From assembly GCA_963573305.1 (NCBI GenBank), contig OY754337.1, positions 47,319,164 to 47,383,163 of the forward strand: 64,000 nucleotides of DNA, given 5' to 3'. Below are positions 34,640 to 46,760 of the stretch, in pieces. Each line of letters opens with the position of its first letter. Position 1 is the first letter of the stretch. This DNA comes from Pyrrhosoma nymphula (Eukaryota > Arthropoda > Insecta > Odonata > Coenagrionidae). The translations under genes were made by a program, and so were the position numbers. The notes under the pieces are model-generated. The model ran no database searches and had not been told where the DNA came from. It saw only the letters and a list, made by a program, of their open reading frames with translations.

Positions 34640-35530
34640 GAGTCGAATTTCTAGGAAATATTTGTCCACTCGGGGATTGCAACATCACAGTTTCCGGTTT
34701 TATTTTGCACCTGCATTGGAACATGATTAAAGGGAGTGGACAATTTGTTTTCCCTATGCTGACGCATTAATACTTGGGTTCCAATTTGCAAGTCACTAAC
34801 TTTAGCTCCATCTGCATTCTCTCCCTTTGACATTCAGATATGTATCCCTATCTCTTAGTTCTTTATCAAGTGGGTACGAAATTGTTATTAGATATATCCG
34901 GAAGCTTACCCTTTATTTTCCTTCCCATCATTAAGTCTCCTGTCGTCTGATGAGCTAACAGAAATCTTGTCTATTCCTGCTACCATTTCTTTATTGTAAT
35001 TTGCGCAATTCTAATCCTTTTCATGATAGTTATATTCTCTCTTTCCACGTGCCCATTAGCTTGTGGCCACAAAGGTGTTGAGTGATAATGTATCACACCG
35101 TTGTTTCCAAGTAAAGTTGCACCCCCATTATCGGTCATTACACATTTTGGAAGGCCATATATAGCAAATACTTCCGTAACTTGTTGTATAAGAACGTTTG
35201 CTGATAAAGATTCTCTGATCACAATTTCAAAGAATCCACAATCACAAGTAAATGGTCCCCAAGGATTATACGGTAATTTTCTTTGCTATTGGTTCAGGTG
35301 TATTTGGAATAGCTACAAGTTGACAACCATGGCAATATCGCACCCATTGCTCAACGTACCTGTCCATTTTGCTCCACCACACTTTGCTACACAATAACCT
35401 TTTCATGGCAGGTATTCCTAAATGTCCTTCATGAGCTATTTCTAATCACATTCTTCCTATTTCTTTAGGGCAAACAATTCTGGTACCTCTTAATCCCTCC
35501 ATTCCCTCCACTAAAACTGAATAAATTGAA
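34640..35530 (-). pseudogene. Ty3/gypsy-type integrase fragment, decayed
   Basis: In transcript order, an HHCC zinc-binding segment (AHEGHLGIPAMKRL ... CHGCQ) lies near 35430-35310. The catalytic core (MTDNGG and the segment PLWPQANGHVERE) lies at about 35130-35035. A C-terminal segment of the type found at the end of these polyproteins (IGTQVLMRQHRENKLSTPFN) lies near 34780-34725. Pieces fall in different frames with several stops, so it cannot be expressed. No LTRs or other domains were found next to it. Confidence 0.8.
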
Positions 35531-35899
35531 AACATCTTTGCTCTTTTGACCAACGGTTTGTTCTCACACTACTTATTTGCTCACATAGTGTGTTGTTGTT
35601 GCCACTGTTGCTTCTACAATGCTCAAAACTTGCATTTCCTCTCTTTCAGCTTCTTGTTCATTGATCAGCAATATTTGTTTTACCTTGTATGCATATCTCT
35701 ATCTCTAATGGTTGATGATATGACACCAGTTCAAATTCCTTACCATAAACAATTTCACATTCCCAGACTAGACTTGGTTCTTAATTTTCAGCCTGTAAAT
35801 ATATTTTTTCTGTTTTGGTTAATGCTCGACTAGCATACCTGACATCTTGTCTCATTTTTTCCTCATCTCACCTTTCGGTCGTCGGTCCTACTAGGATAG
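35531..35899. other. Flank of the integrase relic
   Basis: No recognisable gene. The minus strand may hold further eroded retroelement sequence. Confidence 0.3.
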
Positions 35900-36880
35900 T
35901 AACATTGTACAAATCACTAGCAAATTTGCCACCAACGGGAAATGGCTCCCTTGATCCTTACTCGGGAAGGCGCGAGGGGGGCGTAGGGAATGAAGGGCAT
36001 AAGACGACTTATCAGCTGACTGTGCACGCCCCGGCGATGTGTGTGGGGCGCACGGCAGTAGCCCCTGTGAAAATATTTTTTCATGGAAAACGGTTGAACA
36101 TACGTAAAAAAGAAGTGAATTTTGACCAAAAAGCTGTATTTTTTTTGTAACTTGGCGAGTTACCCCTAGAAACCATGTTTCTTTCTTTTAATCGGGAAGA
36201 TTGAACGTCACTGCATTTATACCTCTTGAGCGATCTCTAAATGTTAGTTAATCAAGGCGAATTTTTTAAGGATATCATTCCTTTACCCAATAGCATATTT
36301 TAAGAGGTTGATAATTGGGGAAAAAGTATGAAATAGCCAGACCCTAACGTACACTTCTAAGCATATTTTGCGTGTACTTTTTTGTGACGGAAAAAATCAA
36401 TCCCCTAAAACACAGAGAGAATATTGTTTTTATTTAATCAGATTTAAAAATTTTCCTAATTATCAGCATGGCTATTTAGATGTAAGCAGAAATTGCTCCT
36501 TTGATAAAATGAATGCAGAGTTACCAAAACTAAATTTTAAAATAGCTAACAATGATGATATTGTAAAATTGAAAATAAAAATCAAATATTGCTGGCAAAA
36601 TTATAATCACGGAAAATCGAAAAAAATAATAGTAAAAGGAGGTGGTGAAAATTGATGGGTGGTGGTGGGGATCGAACCTCCGAGCTTAGGTTAGCAGGCA
36701 GGGAAAAAACCCCCACTGCCATCGATATCTGCAATTGTAGGCAGTGGAAAACGTGGTCCGCTTCATATTTTGCTCGCGCCCAATTGGGCTAAGTAGTCAA
36801 GTCCCGCAGGCGGAGACGGGAGGGGGGTGGAGGTGCTGAGGTGTCGGGGTGGCTGAAGCGGTTTCACACGATACTTGTCA
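35900..36880. repeat. Repeat R, longer copy with GC-rich leader
   Basis: Leader with CCTTACTCGGGAAGGCGCGA at about 35955-35975, then the R body and a tRNA-like module on - (about 36663-36732). Colinear with 48450-49022. Non-coding. Confidence 0.75.
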
Positions 36881-37589
36881 TTCCATGTGAGGCATGACTG
36901 TGAAGGCCAACCAGCCTTTACAGTCGTTGTGCGATCTCCACACTATGAAATTACCGCCAACTAGAACTCTTTGCATACATTAGTAACTAGCGAAAATACC
37001 CGTTGATTCTCAACGGGAAGGATGACAGATGAAAATAATGTAGTAAGTAGTGCTGTTTTTAGAAAAGAGAAATGATTTTGAGTAAAAAAACATTAGAAAA
37101 TCCATTTGAATTTTTATGAAAAAGTTAAAAAATCGGAAACTGAATTATGGTATAAAAAAGGCTTGGTATATGGTATGGTATAAAAAAATTATGTAATCGC
37201 TTTCGGAATATTTTAAACCTAAAAATCCCTTGACTGAATGTGACTCCGCTGATGATGTTTAGCGAAGTCTGCATCTGCATACCCTATGATTGAAGTTTGA
37301 GTTTCCCTTAAATCACACACCCCAAACCTTACTCCCTTTACACTCTCTTACCCTCTTTACTCCCTTGCCTCAGCACTTGCACTTACTTCAGCCCTTCCCA
37401 CTGAACTCCAGTAGAGTTTCACTGAAATTGGCTGGAGGAATTTTCGACCACATAAATATTTCGCCTTGTATCCGGATATGCATACACTTAACCTCCTTTT
37501 AGTTCCCTTTATGGCTTCTTGCTAATATCTGATTGGTTGGACTCAATATCACGGTCTGGCTTTACCTGTATAGGATTTTTTTAAGGTTT
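36881..37589. other. Non-coding stretch
   Basis: No gene. CTAGCGAAAATACCCGTTGA at about 36988 followed by TCTCAACGGG forms a short hairpin resembling 3' tails of some non-LTR elements. Not assignable. Confidence 0.35.
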
Positions 37590-38215
37590 AGAGGTATCAA
37601 GCTTTAATGTTTACAATAATTTTCTCAAGATAGCCAGTAGTTGACTTATAAACATTGAATCTCCTTTGTGCTCTTCTTTAATTCCCATAAAACACTTCTG
37701 TTCACCCAAATCCCTCATCTTGAATTCATTGTTCATTTTTTCTTAAAATCAGTCAGTACATGAAAATAACTACTGTAAATTAAAAATTCATCAACATATA
37801 GTCCTTTCAAAAAACCAAGTCCTTTCACAAAACTATCAAATTTGGCATTGCACCCTTGTGTGCTTGCTTTAAACCATATAATATCTTTTTCAATTTGCAC
37901 ACTAAGCTTTCCTCTAACTTAAATCCTTGTGGCAGACACATAAAGATATCATCCTTTAGCACACAATTCGTAATTTCATTCTTAGCATCAAATAGGGGCA
38001 TATAATACTTCTTATAATTAGATGCAGACTAGAGGATCCTCAGAGTTGACCACTTAGCTACTGGGTTATGTCTCTCTGAATAATCTGACTCCTTCCTTGG
38101 TGAATATTCCCTAACAGCTGGTCTTGCATTGTATATCTCAATGTTTCCCTCGCTATCTTCCTCTTTAGTGAGTGCCCACTTACTTTTGATTACTCTCTTT
38201 CCCACAGGTAATTTT

Positions 38216-38433
38216 TGATGTAATTACGTTGTAATACCGTGATTCGCCCGATAACTTTCGCTTAGGTACTCGATCGACAGAAAAAATAACACTTCCGTCA
38301 CGTTCAAAGGCAAGACTGGAGTAACTTTATTATACAATCACCACCAGGGTGCAGCACATACAAAAAAAAACAAAATACTGTCGAAATACTGCCGACCTTG
38401 AGTTGCATTTTTGCAATTAACATTATTCCAACA
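38216..38433 (-). repeat. 3' LTR of the young copia
   Basis: Starts TGTTGGAATAAT on the minus strand and ends ATTACATCA. The adjoining tract GAGGAGAGG at 38434-38442 (minus strand) is the likely polypurine primer site. Confidence 0.93.
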
Positions 38434-38793
38434 CCTCTCCTCAAAAATCAACAAAAGGTTCTCTGAAAAAAAACACAAAAAGCACAAAAGACAAAAGAAA
38501 ACTCATTCATGTGATTCCCATTCCCAAAACACAACTCTTAGTCTAAGGTTGAGGCAAAATCTTTGTTAAAATGTCCGAAATATTTTCTGAAGAAGCCACA
38601 TACATCACCTTGACTTCACAATTGTTCACACAGTCTCTTACAAAGTGATATCTGATCCTGGTGTGTTTGTTTCTCTCTGTCAACTTATCAGATTCAGCCT
38701 GACTGTTAGCTCCTTGGTTGTCTCCGTACACTTTTACAGCCTCACTCACAGGGTGGCCTAACTCTTCTAACAGGTCCCTAACCCCAGTAGCAG

Positions 38794-38960
38794 AGTTGGT
38801 CGCCGCAACGTTGCAGCGACGTAGCAAACGTCGTTCTAAGGTTGCGGTCACAATGTGACGTCGCAGGAACGTTACAGGCACGTCACAATGTGACGACGCA
38901 GGCACGTCACATTGTGACGTCGCAGGAACGTTGCAGGTACGTCACATTGTGACCGTCAAC
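38794..38960. repeat. Left subterminal GACGT palindrome cluster
   Basis: Repeated ACGTCACATTGTGACGT-like palindromes and GCAGGAACGTTGCAGG words. The same vocabulary recurs near the right end at about 40835-41025. Such subterminal motif clusters commonly serve as transposase binding sites; that role is inferred here. Confidence 0.75.
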
Positions 38961-40469
38961 TCGCGACCGACATGCAACCAATTATCAACTTTGTCCGGCC
39001 CAATAATTTATAACCACGAATTTATTATTATTTCGTTAATTCTTGGCCATATCTAATTACTGATGCATTAAATACACACCAAAGGCATTATACTGTCAAT
39101 AGTAATAGATTTTTTAAACATGCGATGGCACAAAATTCTTCAATTTCTTAATTAATAATTACATCGTTTGACACATAATATTAATATATTTTTACATCTA
39201 TACCCTGTTGATACAACTACAGGATTTTAGCCTACACCGATACATATTTCTGCAATAACATAAAGCATGGGCTACCGAAAGATTTTAAATAAGAAATATG
39301 GCTTTACCCGTTGTTTTGTCTGTGTCTTTGATATGAAGCTAGTTGACCATGTATCCTTCCTAAAGCCTACGTTATCTTTATATTAAGGTTGTGAAATACT
39401 ATATAGAATATGACATTAATATACAGTAGTATGCCAACGCACCTTCTCCATCCTCCTCCACACCCACATATCGAAAGCCTTCAGCCTATTTTCGTCTCCC
39501 TATCTCAAATGACTTTAAACTAATGATATGAAGCTAATCACTAATGATAACTAATAAACTTCAAATGAGGAAAATGTTTAACTTGCGTTTTATATTATGT
39601 AAATCATAATTCAAACTGGCTTTTGATAAATAGTTCTGTATTAGTATAAAACCTCTCTTGTTATTATTTTCAATAACTTTCAGTAACGCCAGGTACGAGT
39701 TTTACTTTCATAATTCGCGGTCTTGCCTTCGACCATAGAGATCGATACGATCGATATTTCCATATATCCGGCAAGCGATCAATCGGTTTTTATTATGGCG
39801 TCTTAAGAGGTTCATGGAGTACAAGTGAAGTGTATTTATGTGTTTTGATTAAGGTCAGCGAGTTTATAAAACGTGATATTAGGAGGAAAGATTAGCTAAT
39901 CGCTTCGGTTGTCATATTTCCGGACTATTCCTCTTCTGCCATTGAAAGAAAAACGTAAGTATTTAACTTACTCGTTGGAACTTAAGAAACCAAGTTGTTT
40001 ACTAACTTAAGATCTTTGTCAACATGTATTTTCAGGCACTTCGCAAGGAAATGGTAATCAGCATCCATAGTGATGATTTATAAAACCTGATTTTCATTGC
40101 ACCCACGCAACAATGGGTGATCTTTGGCCTTCTGTTTCATAAGGGAGTACTGTATGCATCAGTGATTGTGCCTTGGAAGCGTCAAGAAAAATTAGAACAT
40201 AAATGGGAACATTATAAAATTGTGTAGTTTCCAGGAGTTCGCTCGTAATTCTTCACCAAAGAGTTAATAGCGAAGTGTGGCTTGATTCAGTGATTCAGAC
40301 AAGTGTGTGGTTTTATGATATGTTATTTCTGTCGCCATATGGCATTCAGCGGATGTGTGGTGGTGTTGTCGGGAAGCTACGTTCTGAGTGTAATGGCTTA
40401 GCTAGTCTTTTCATGCTAATAAATTCAATTCAGTTTCATTCATATTTGTTGCATATTGTCAATTACCAC

Positions 40470-40765
40470 TTGGCAGTTTGTGTACAATTTATGCAATGTT
40501 ACACAATGTGTACATTGTATAAAATTGTGTACATTGTATACAAATTGGGTAAAGGCAAATTTGTGTACAATGTATACATTTTACACAATGTACACATTGT
40601 ACACAAATTGTGTAAAGCCAAATTTGTGTACAATGTATGCATTTTACACAATGTACACAAATTGTGTACATTGTACACAAATTGTGTAAAGTCAAATTTG
40701 TGTACCATGTACACATTTTTATACAATTTGTACGCAATTGTACACAGGAAATCCTGTGTACATTG
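40470..40765. repeat. Palindromic minisatellite of TGTACA/AATTTGTGTAC words
   Basis: About 300 bp built from GTACACAAATTGTGTA, AATTTGTGTACAATGTATAC and TTTTACACAATGTACAC words in both orientations. It gives overlapping open frames on both strands that are pure shadows of the repeat. It lies inside the nested TIR element. Confidence 0.85.
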
Positions 40766-43700
40766 TTTACAAAATTTTCACTGGGGTATCGCAATGGAAT
40801 GTGGTGCTCAAGCAAAATATTTTCGGAAAGTCGCAATGCAACGTCACGAGCAAGTCGCAATGCAACGTCACGGGCACGTCGCATTGCGACGTGCCCGTGA
40901 CGTTGATTCTCGGAAACTTCGCACGTCGCGGGCACGTCGCAGCGACGTAACCGCCACTCCTGTGACGTTGCGGGAACGTCACATTGGTCGCAATGCGACG
41001 TGCCTGCAACGTTGCGGGGACGTCCACTGCTACTGGGGAAGCCACACTACAGTCTTACATGTCTCAAATAAAGAATAGTACTCGGCTAGCATAGTACTAG
41101 TGGTGACAAAATTTTGCTTTTTGCTCCTCCAAGCAACTGCAGTCCCTGAAATTAAATTAGAAGAACATGACCTCCAACTGAACGCGAGTCACTTGTATCG
41201 TTAGCCCAGTCTGCATCACAGAACACACTTATATCTAGGGAACTTCCCTTCCTGACAACTAACTTGTACGCAGCTGTTTTCTTTAAATACCTTAGTACCC
41301 TTCTCACAGCTTTCCATTGCACAGTAGTAGGGAATTGACAAAACTTACTGAGGCACCCCACAATGAAAGCTAAATCTGGGCGAGTGCAAGTGCTGATATA
41401 CAGCAACCTCCCGATAGCCGCACAATAGAGTTCTTGGTTCACCGGTTCACCTAGTTCATTTAAGTCAGCACCAGCTACTCCTGGTGTGTTCACACCATTA
41501 CAATTTGACATTCCAAACTCATTTAACACATTGTTAATGTAACTTTCTTGGTCAACTTGTAAGATACCTTTCTCTGGCCTAGTGAAACGTAAACCAATGA
41601 ACTGTGAAATAGGGCCCAACTCCTCAATTTCAAAAGCTTCACCCAGTCCTCTTCAATGAAATCAACAGTACCACACAACATCATGTCATCCACATACGCC
41701 CCTACATACCCTTCATTATTCACGAAAACACATGGGTCAGAGTAGCACTGTTCTAGTTTTAAACTCATCAGGGCTTTCTTCAGTGTGTCGTTCCACACTT
41801 TGCCTGACTGCTTGAGTCCATATAAACTTTTCTTTAGCAGACATACATCACCATTATTTCCCTCCTCCCACATTTCAGGTTGCTCCATATAAATCACTTC
41901 ATTTTATACACCATTTAGGTAGGCAGCAACAACATCTACATGTTCAATCAACCATTGATTATGAATTGCTATTGCCAACAATACCCTCAAGCTGTTTTTA
42001 TGAATTACTGGGCTGTAAGTTTCCCAAAAATCAAGTCCCAATTTTTGAGTGAATCCCTGAGCAACCAGTCTAGCTTAATAAACTAATTCCCCTCCAGCTC
42101 CACGTTTTGGGGGCGGGAAAACCCATTTACACCCAATTACATTTACACCCTGAGGTCTTTTGACCACAGTCCAAGTGCCACTTTTAGAATGGTTTCCCAT
42201 CTCCTTCTGCATGGCGAAAAACCACTCCTCCCTCTCCATGGCCTCCTTAGGGGACTTAGGCAGCATTACCTGGTGACCTCCATTCTCACACCCATTGCCC
42301 CTACTGCACAAGTTGCAGCAAGGCAAGGTGCAGATGGGGGCTTGGCTCCTCACCCGCTCCGAACGTCGTGGACCTCCTCTGCTGACATGGCCCCCATCAG
42401 GGACCCCTTGGCCCCCAGGTAGTGGCACCCTTTCGGCCCCCTCCTCTCCTGGATCCCTTGGTGGTTGTGCCCCCTGGTCACCGTTGTCATCATCTTCCTC
42501 TGCGGTGGCCATCTTGTCAGGGAAGTAGGCTATCTCCACTCTGGTTGGATGCTCCTTGTCAGGTGGTGTTGGCACCCCCATGGTGCCCTCCTCTCCTGGA
42601 CCCCAGAGTGGGTGCAACCTCAGGATACCCTCGTCATCATCCTCTTCTTCTGCACTGGCCATCTCGTCAAGGAACTGGGTCATCTCCTTTCGAGTCGGAC
42701 ACTCCTCTGCTAGGCCCTCCTTGGACTTGAAGGGAAAGAGTCCCTCCCGGAAAATAACATCTCTGCTGTTGAAAACTCTTTTCTCTGGTAAGTTCCAGAG
42801 TCTGTACTCCTTGGTTCCTTCCCCATATCCAAGTAGTACAGCCTTCACTGCCCTGGGAGCTAGCTTGCTGCCCCGCTGCTCCCTTGGGACCCAGGCCCAG
42901 GCCTGGCAACCAAACACACGAATGTGTTCCAAGTCTCTCTTCTCCAGTTTCCTTGCATTCCATATCTCCAACGGTGCTGCAAAGTTTATGGCGCTAGATG
43001 GACACCTGTTGCGGGTATAGCAGGCAGTCTGGAGAGCTTCAGCCCAAAAATGGAGAGGCATACCTGATTCGCACAGCATGAACCTTATAGTGTCACAAAG
43101 GGTTAAATTCATCTTCTCAGCCAAACCATTTTGCTGTGGTGTGTACTCTACTGCCCTCCTGTGAAGAATCCCATTTTCTGCCAGATATGATTGAAACTTG
43201 TTTGACAGGTACTCAGCTCCCCTGTCGGTTTGCAGTTCTTTCACCTTCTTGTTATGGATGTTCTCCCACCTGCCCTTGACTCTCATGAAATGATCCAAGG
43301 CCTCGCTCTTGTGTACCATTGCTACACACACAACATACCTTGAGCACTGGTCAATGAAAGTTATTACAAATCTCTTTTTCCCTAGAGACTCTGGGTGGAT
43401 AGGACCCATTATATCAGAATGAATTCTATCCAAAACCCCAATTTCTTCCATTTCATTGTGTGGGAATTTTCGCCTCTTCATTTTTCCTAGCAGGCAGGAC
43501 TCGCAGACTTTTTCCTGGGATGTTACCTTCAGGGTCGTTTCGGCCAATACCTCGATCTTATCCAAAACCTGGTAACAAGGGTGTCCCAGCCTGGTGTGCC
43601 ATGTTGACATGGAGACCTTCGAAACTTTCTTCTTGTTAACTGAAAACTCTGCTTTCAACTCGTTCACTGATATTCCACCTTCGGTAGAGATGAAATAGAG

Positions 43701-44267
43701 CCTTCCAATCCTGTGTGATTGAAAAACAATTCTCCCATCCTTAATTACCTTGTTAAGTCCACCCTTGGAAATGAATTCAAGACCCTTCTCATCCAGTTGT
43801 CCCTGAGATATTAAGTTGTCACTCAAATCTGGAACATACAGCACTTCATGCAGTTCAATGTCCTTCCCACCACACTCTTTTGACATGGGAATCACGACAT
43901 TACCAATGCCTTCAATTTGGAGAGGAGAACCATCACCTATCTCCACTTCCCCAGAAAATTTTCTAAAGGTCTTGAAAATTTTTCTCCTATATGACATGTG
44001 GTCTGAGGCACCACCATCCAATATCCATACTCCGCTCCTTGCTTCTGATATTTTTCTGGCGTAAAGCACGACATGTTCTCTCGTTACCACTGTAGCTGAG
44101 GCTTTCTTCGACTCTTCATTCAGCTCTTCTTTACTTTTAGGGCAATTCTTGGCAATATGGCCTTCCAGTCCACACGAATAACAGAAAAATTTCTGACCAG
44201 GAGGCCTTCCCTTTGGCTGTTTACGGTAAGGTCTCCTGTTTTCATTGTAAAAAAGCAACTTCTCACC

Positions 44268-44942
44268 TTAATGCTGGTTTGGTGGATTCCTCTGGTAATG
44301 TCCTGAGGATTTCTGGTTACCTCTCGACGTCTTCAAAACTTGATGGGAGGAATCACCTTTGCTCTTCAGTTCCTCCTCCTGCTCGAGTAATACTTGCTTC
44401 ACTGTCGCCATATTCATCTTGTCATCTTGAGTTACAAGTGTCTTCACTGTTATTTCATAATCGGAAGGTAAGCCGGACAGCACTAGATGAGCTAGCTGTT
44501 TCTCCGTAATATTCAGCTTATTTCTAATTAACATTCTATTCATATTCACCATTGAATTGATATAGTCCAGCATGCCCAAATCACCTTTAACCATTGCGGC
44601 CATTTCTCGGAACTTCATCATTGCACCATATTCGGTATTCTGGTTACACAGCTTCTCAAGGGTCTCCCATGCCTCCTCGGCCCGGTTGAATTCGACGATG
44701 TCATTGATCAAGTCGTCGCCCACCGACCGCATGATGAGGGCGAACGCCATCAGATTATTCTTCTCCCTCTTCCGTGTTTCACCCTGTGACAAGGACGTAC
44801 TTTCCGCATCGACGTACCCGATAACTGCTTCCCAACAATCCCTAAGAAGCATTTCTGACTTTATTCGTGCTCTCCACGCGTTATAGTTGTTCCTAGTCAA
44901 CTTAGGAATGGTAAAGGTCTTATCCTCTTCCATTTCTCCCAT
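44268..44942 (-). CDS. Young copia gag
   Basis: Structural capsid-like protein, about 224 aa from the ATG at 44942 (MGEMEEDKTF). It has the typical copia/UBN2 N-terminus TRNNYNAWRARIKSEML and the segment LSGLPSDYEITVKTL. It ends at TAA 44268-44270 and pol continues in the same frame three codons later. The zinc knuckle lies after the stop, in pol. Intact apart from that stop. Confidence 0.88.
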   Translation of the reverse strand: MGEMEEDKTFTIPKLTRNNYNAWRARIKSEMLLRDCWEAVIGYVDAESTSLSQGETRKREKNNLMAFALIMRSVGDDLINDIVEFNRAEEAWETLEKLCNQNTEYGAMMKFREMAAMVKGDLGMLDYINSMVNMNRMLIRNKLNITEKQLAHLVLSGLPSDYEITVKTLVTQDDKMNMATVKQVLLEQEEELKSKGDSSHQVLKTSRGNQKSSGHYQRNPPNQH

Positions 44943-45046
44943 CTTAACGCACACGATCGTCAAATTGATTCCGTCAAAAAAAAGAATATGGGCTAATTAA
45001 CTCACGATTAACTACAACTTAATTCATACGCAGTTCTCCATAGCAT

Positions 45047-45060
45047 CTGGGCCCATAACC
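45047..45060 (-). other. Primer binding site
   Basis: GGTTATGGGCCCAG on the minus strand, directly inside the 5' LTR. It matches the internal initiator-Met tRNA segment used by copia-type elements. Confidence 0.75.
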
Positions 45061-45276
45061 TGATGTAATTACGTTGTAATACCGTGATTCGCCCGATAAC
45101 TTTCGCTTAGGTACTCGATCGACAGAAAAAATAACACGTCCGTCACGTTCAAAGGCAAGACTGGAGTAACTTTATTATACAATCACCACCAGGGTGCAGC
45201 ACATACAAAAAAACAAAATACTGTCGAAATACTGCCGACCTTGAGTTGCATTTTTGCAATTAAAATTATTCCAACA
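45061..45276 (-). repeat. 5' LTR of the young copia
   Basis: Near-identical to 38216-38433. It would hold promoter and polyadenylation signals; no strong TATA consensus was recognised. Confidence 0.93.
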
Positions 45277-46760
45277 ATTTTACCAGTCCCCACATGAAAT
45301 TTTCCAGTAATGACTGAAAATCATCATCCCCTGCTCTGACCAATTCCCTTTTATCCCGTCTCTCTTCTAGCTCATCAAAACACTGAGGGACACTATGATA
45401 GTAGGACAAAAACTTAGCCCAACAGCATTCTATTTCAATACATAATGTGACTCCTCTATGACATGGTGATCCTGGCATCAATTTCCATCCTATGAAGTAT
45501 CTACTAACAATGATTTTTTTTTCTTATCACGATTCTCCTTACACAAAAGCTCTTTGTACTTCATTGTAATTGCCAAGGTGTATCATATTCCTAAAAATAT
45601 GCTTGCCACTTCTTAACTCAAATTCTCCTCATGTTTTGGTTTGCCTCATCTTTACCCTCTCTTTGAGGATCACCCACATCAGAATCTCACCCCTTTGCTC
45701 CTGTTCCCTTGAACCTACCTGAATCTCTGATGTATCTTTTACCTGAAGTGGTGTATCCTCCCACAAATCATCGTCCCAGAATTCACCTGAGAATTTGCTT
45801 CTGCTGTCATCAAATACAACATCACAAGCAGTCTTTTACTTTTCGGTCTGGTAGGATCCACAATTTATAGCCATTAGGAAAAAAGCCAAGCAAAATATTT
45901 CTTTCCTCTGGCATCAAATTATTTGCAATCTACTTCAGATTTCTTCTTGCATAGAAATGATCCACATCCAAATACTATATATTAAATTACTTCTGGGCGG
46001 AAACCATACCACAATTCTGCTAGCACCTTGCCAATATTCAATGCTCAATTTGGGCTCCTGTTAATTAAATAAACAGCAGTCATTGCAGCATCCATCCAAA
46101 AGGTTCCCCTTAAACTTGACTACAACAGCATACAACTGTCTTTGTCTACGATGGTTTTATTCATCCTGTCTGTGACTCCATTCAGTTGAGGTGTGTGAGG
46201 GATGCTAAACTCATACTGAATCCTTTTCTCCTGGAAGAAAATCTTAAGATTCTCATTAAACTACTTCGTCCCATTATGACATCTAAACTGACATGTCTTA
46301 GTAGAGACTCTACTATTTGCCGTAACCTCATGAATTTTCAAGTAATCTATCACTCACTTCACTTTTCCTTATTAAACCAAACACAACAGTAAAATGAGAG
46401 AAGTCATCAATTAATGTCTGTACCATTGTAAGCAGTAGGTGATATAGGTCCACATCACTGTGACCTCTCTCAAGGGATCTCCGAGCCCTTTCTCTACTCT
46501 GAATTCTAGAAAGACACGTCTGTTTCCGTACATAAAAACATCACTTATATTTAACATTCTTTAACTCATACTGTCCATTTACTGCTCTACTATGCTGCCT
46601 TAACCTATCAAATCCTATGTGACCTATCCTCCAGTGCCACAATTGCCCATAACTTAGTCCAATATATGCTTCTACGTCATTTAAGTCTTTTAAATGTAAC
46701 TTGTGTATGTTTCTATCCATCCACTCTATAGCTACAACAATTTGATTTTAGCTATGATAC

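Larger units (their letters stand above)
38782..41038. mobile_element. 2.26-kb TIR element nested in the copia RNase H
   Basis: Ends CCCCAGTAGCAG and CTGCTACTGGGG are perfect 12-bp inverted repeats, with further inverted similarity inward (CCGCAACGTTGCAG). Both subterminal regions are packed with palindromic GACGT/TGTGACGT words. The flanking direct repeat is only AA. Copia coding sequence stops at one side and resumes at the other. No transposase was recognised. An internal exon-like stretch has GTAAGT at 39955 and TTTTCAG at about 40029-40035. Confidence 0.85.
38543..44258 (-). pseudogene. Young copia pol: protease, integrase, RT, RNase H, broken
   Basis: Zinc knuckle CYSCGLEGHIAKNC, then a protease-like motif WILDGGASDHM in which the usual D-S/T-G is D-G-G. 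Integrase keeps its zinc ligands (CESC) and DDE residues (HSDIMG, LQTDRGAEY, QQNGLAEKMN). RT keeps YVDDMM. Lesions: stop TAA at 42075-42077, a second stop near 41909, a frameshift near 41625, another near 41155, and the 2.26-kb insertion at 38782-41038 that splits RNase H. The last coding piece, with YGDNQGA, ends at 38543. The frame from 44258 to 42075 (727 codons) is uninterrupted. Confidence 0.9.
38216..45276 (-). mobile_element. Young Ty1/copia retrotransposon with LTRs and 5-bp TSD
   Basis: LTRs at 38216-38433 and 45061-45276 (218 and 216 bp, TG...CA on -) differ by two substitutions and one 2-nt A-run indel. The target duplication ATTTT is at 38211-38215 and 45277-45281. The primer binding site GGTTATGGGCCCAG abuts the 5' LTR and resembles the initiator-tRNA half-molecule site known for Drosophila copia. 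A purine tract abuts the 3' LTR. Domain order gag-PR-IN-RT-RNaseH is copia type. The element is itself interrupted at 38782-41038. Confidence 0.95.

Noticed and set aside
40275..41078. 267-codon open frame on +
   Set aside because: It runs through the palindromic minisatellite and the right subterminal array; overlapping frames on - are equally open. Composition is dictated by the repeats.
42189..43020. Several plus-strand frames of 77-154 codons
   Set aside because: They are antisense shadows of the long copia pol frame.
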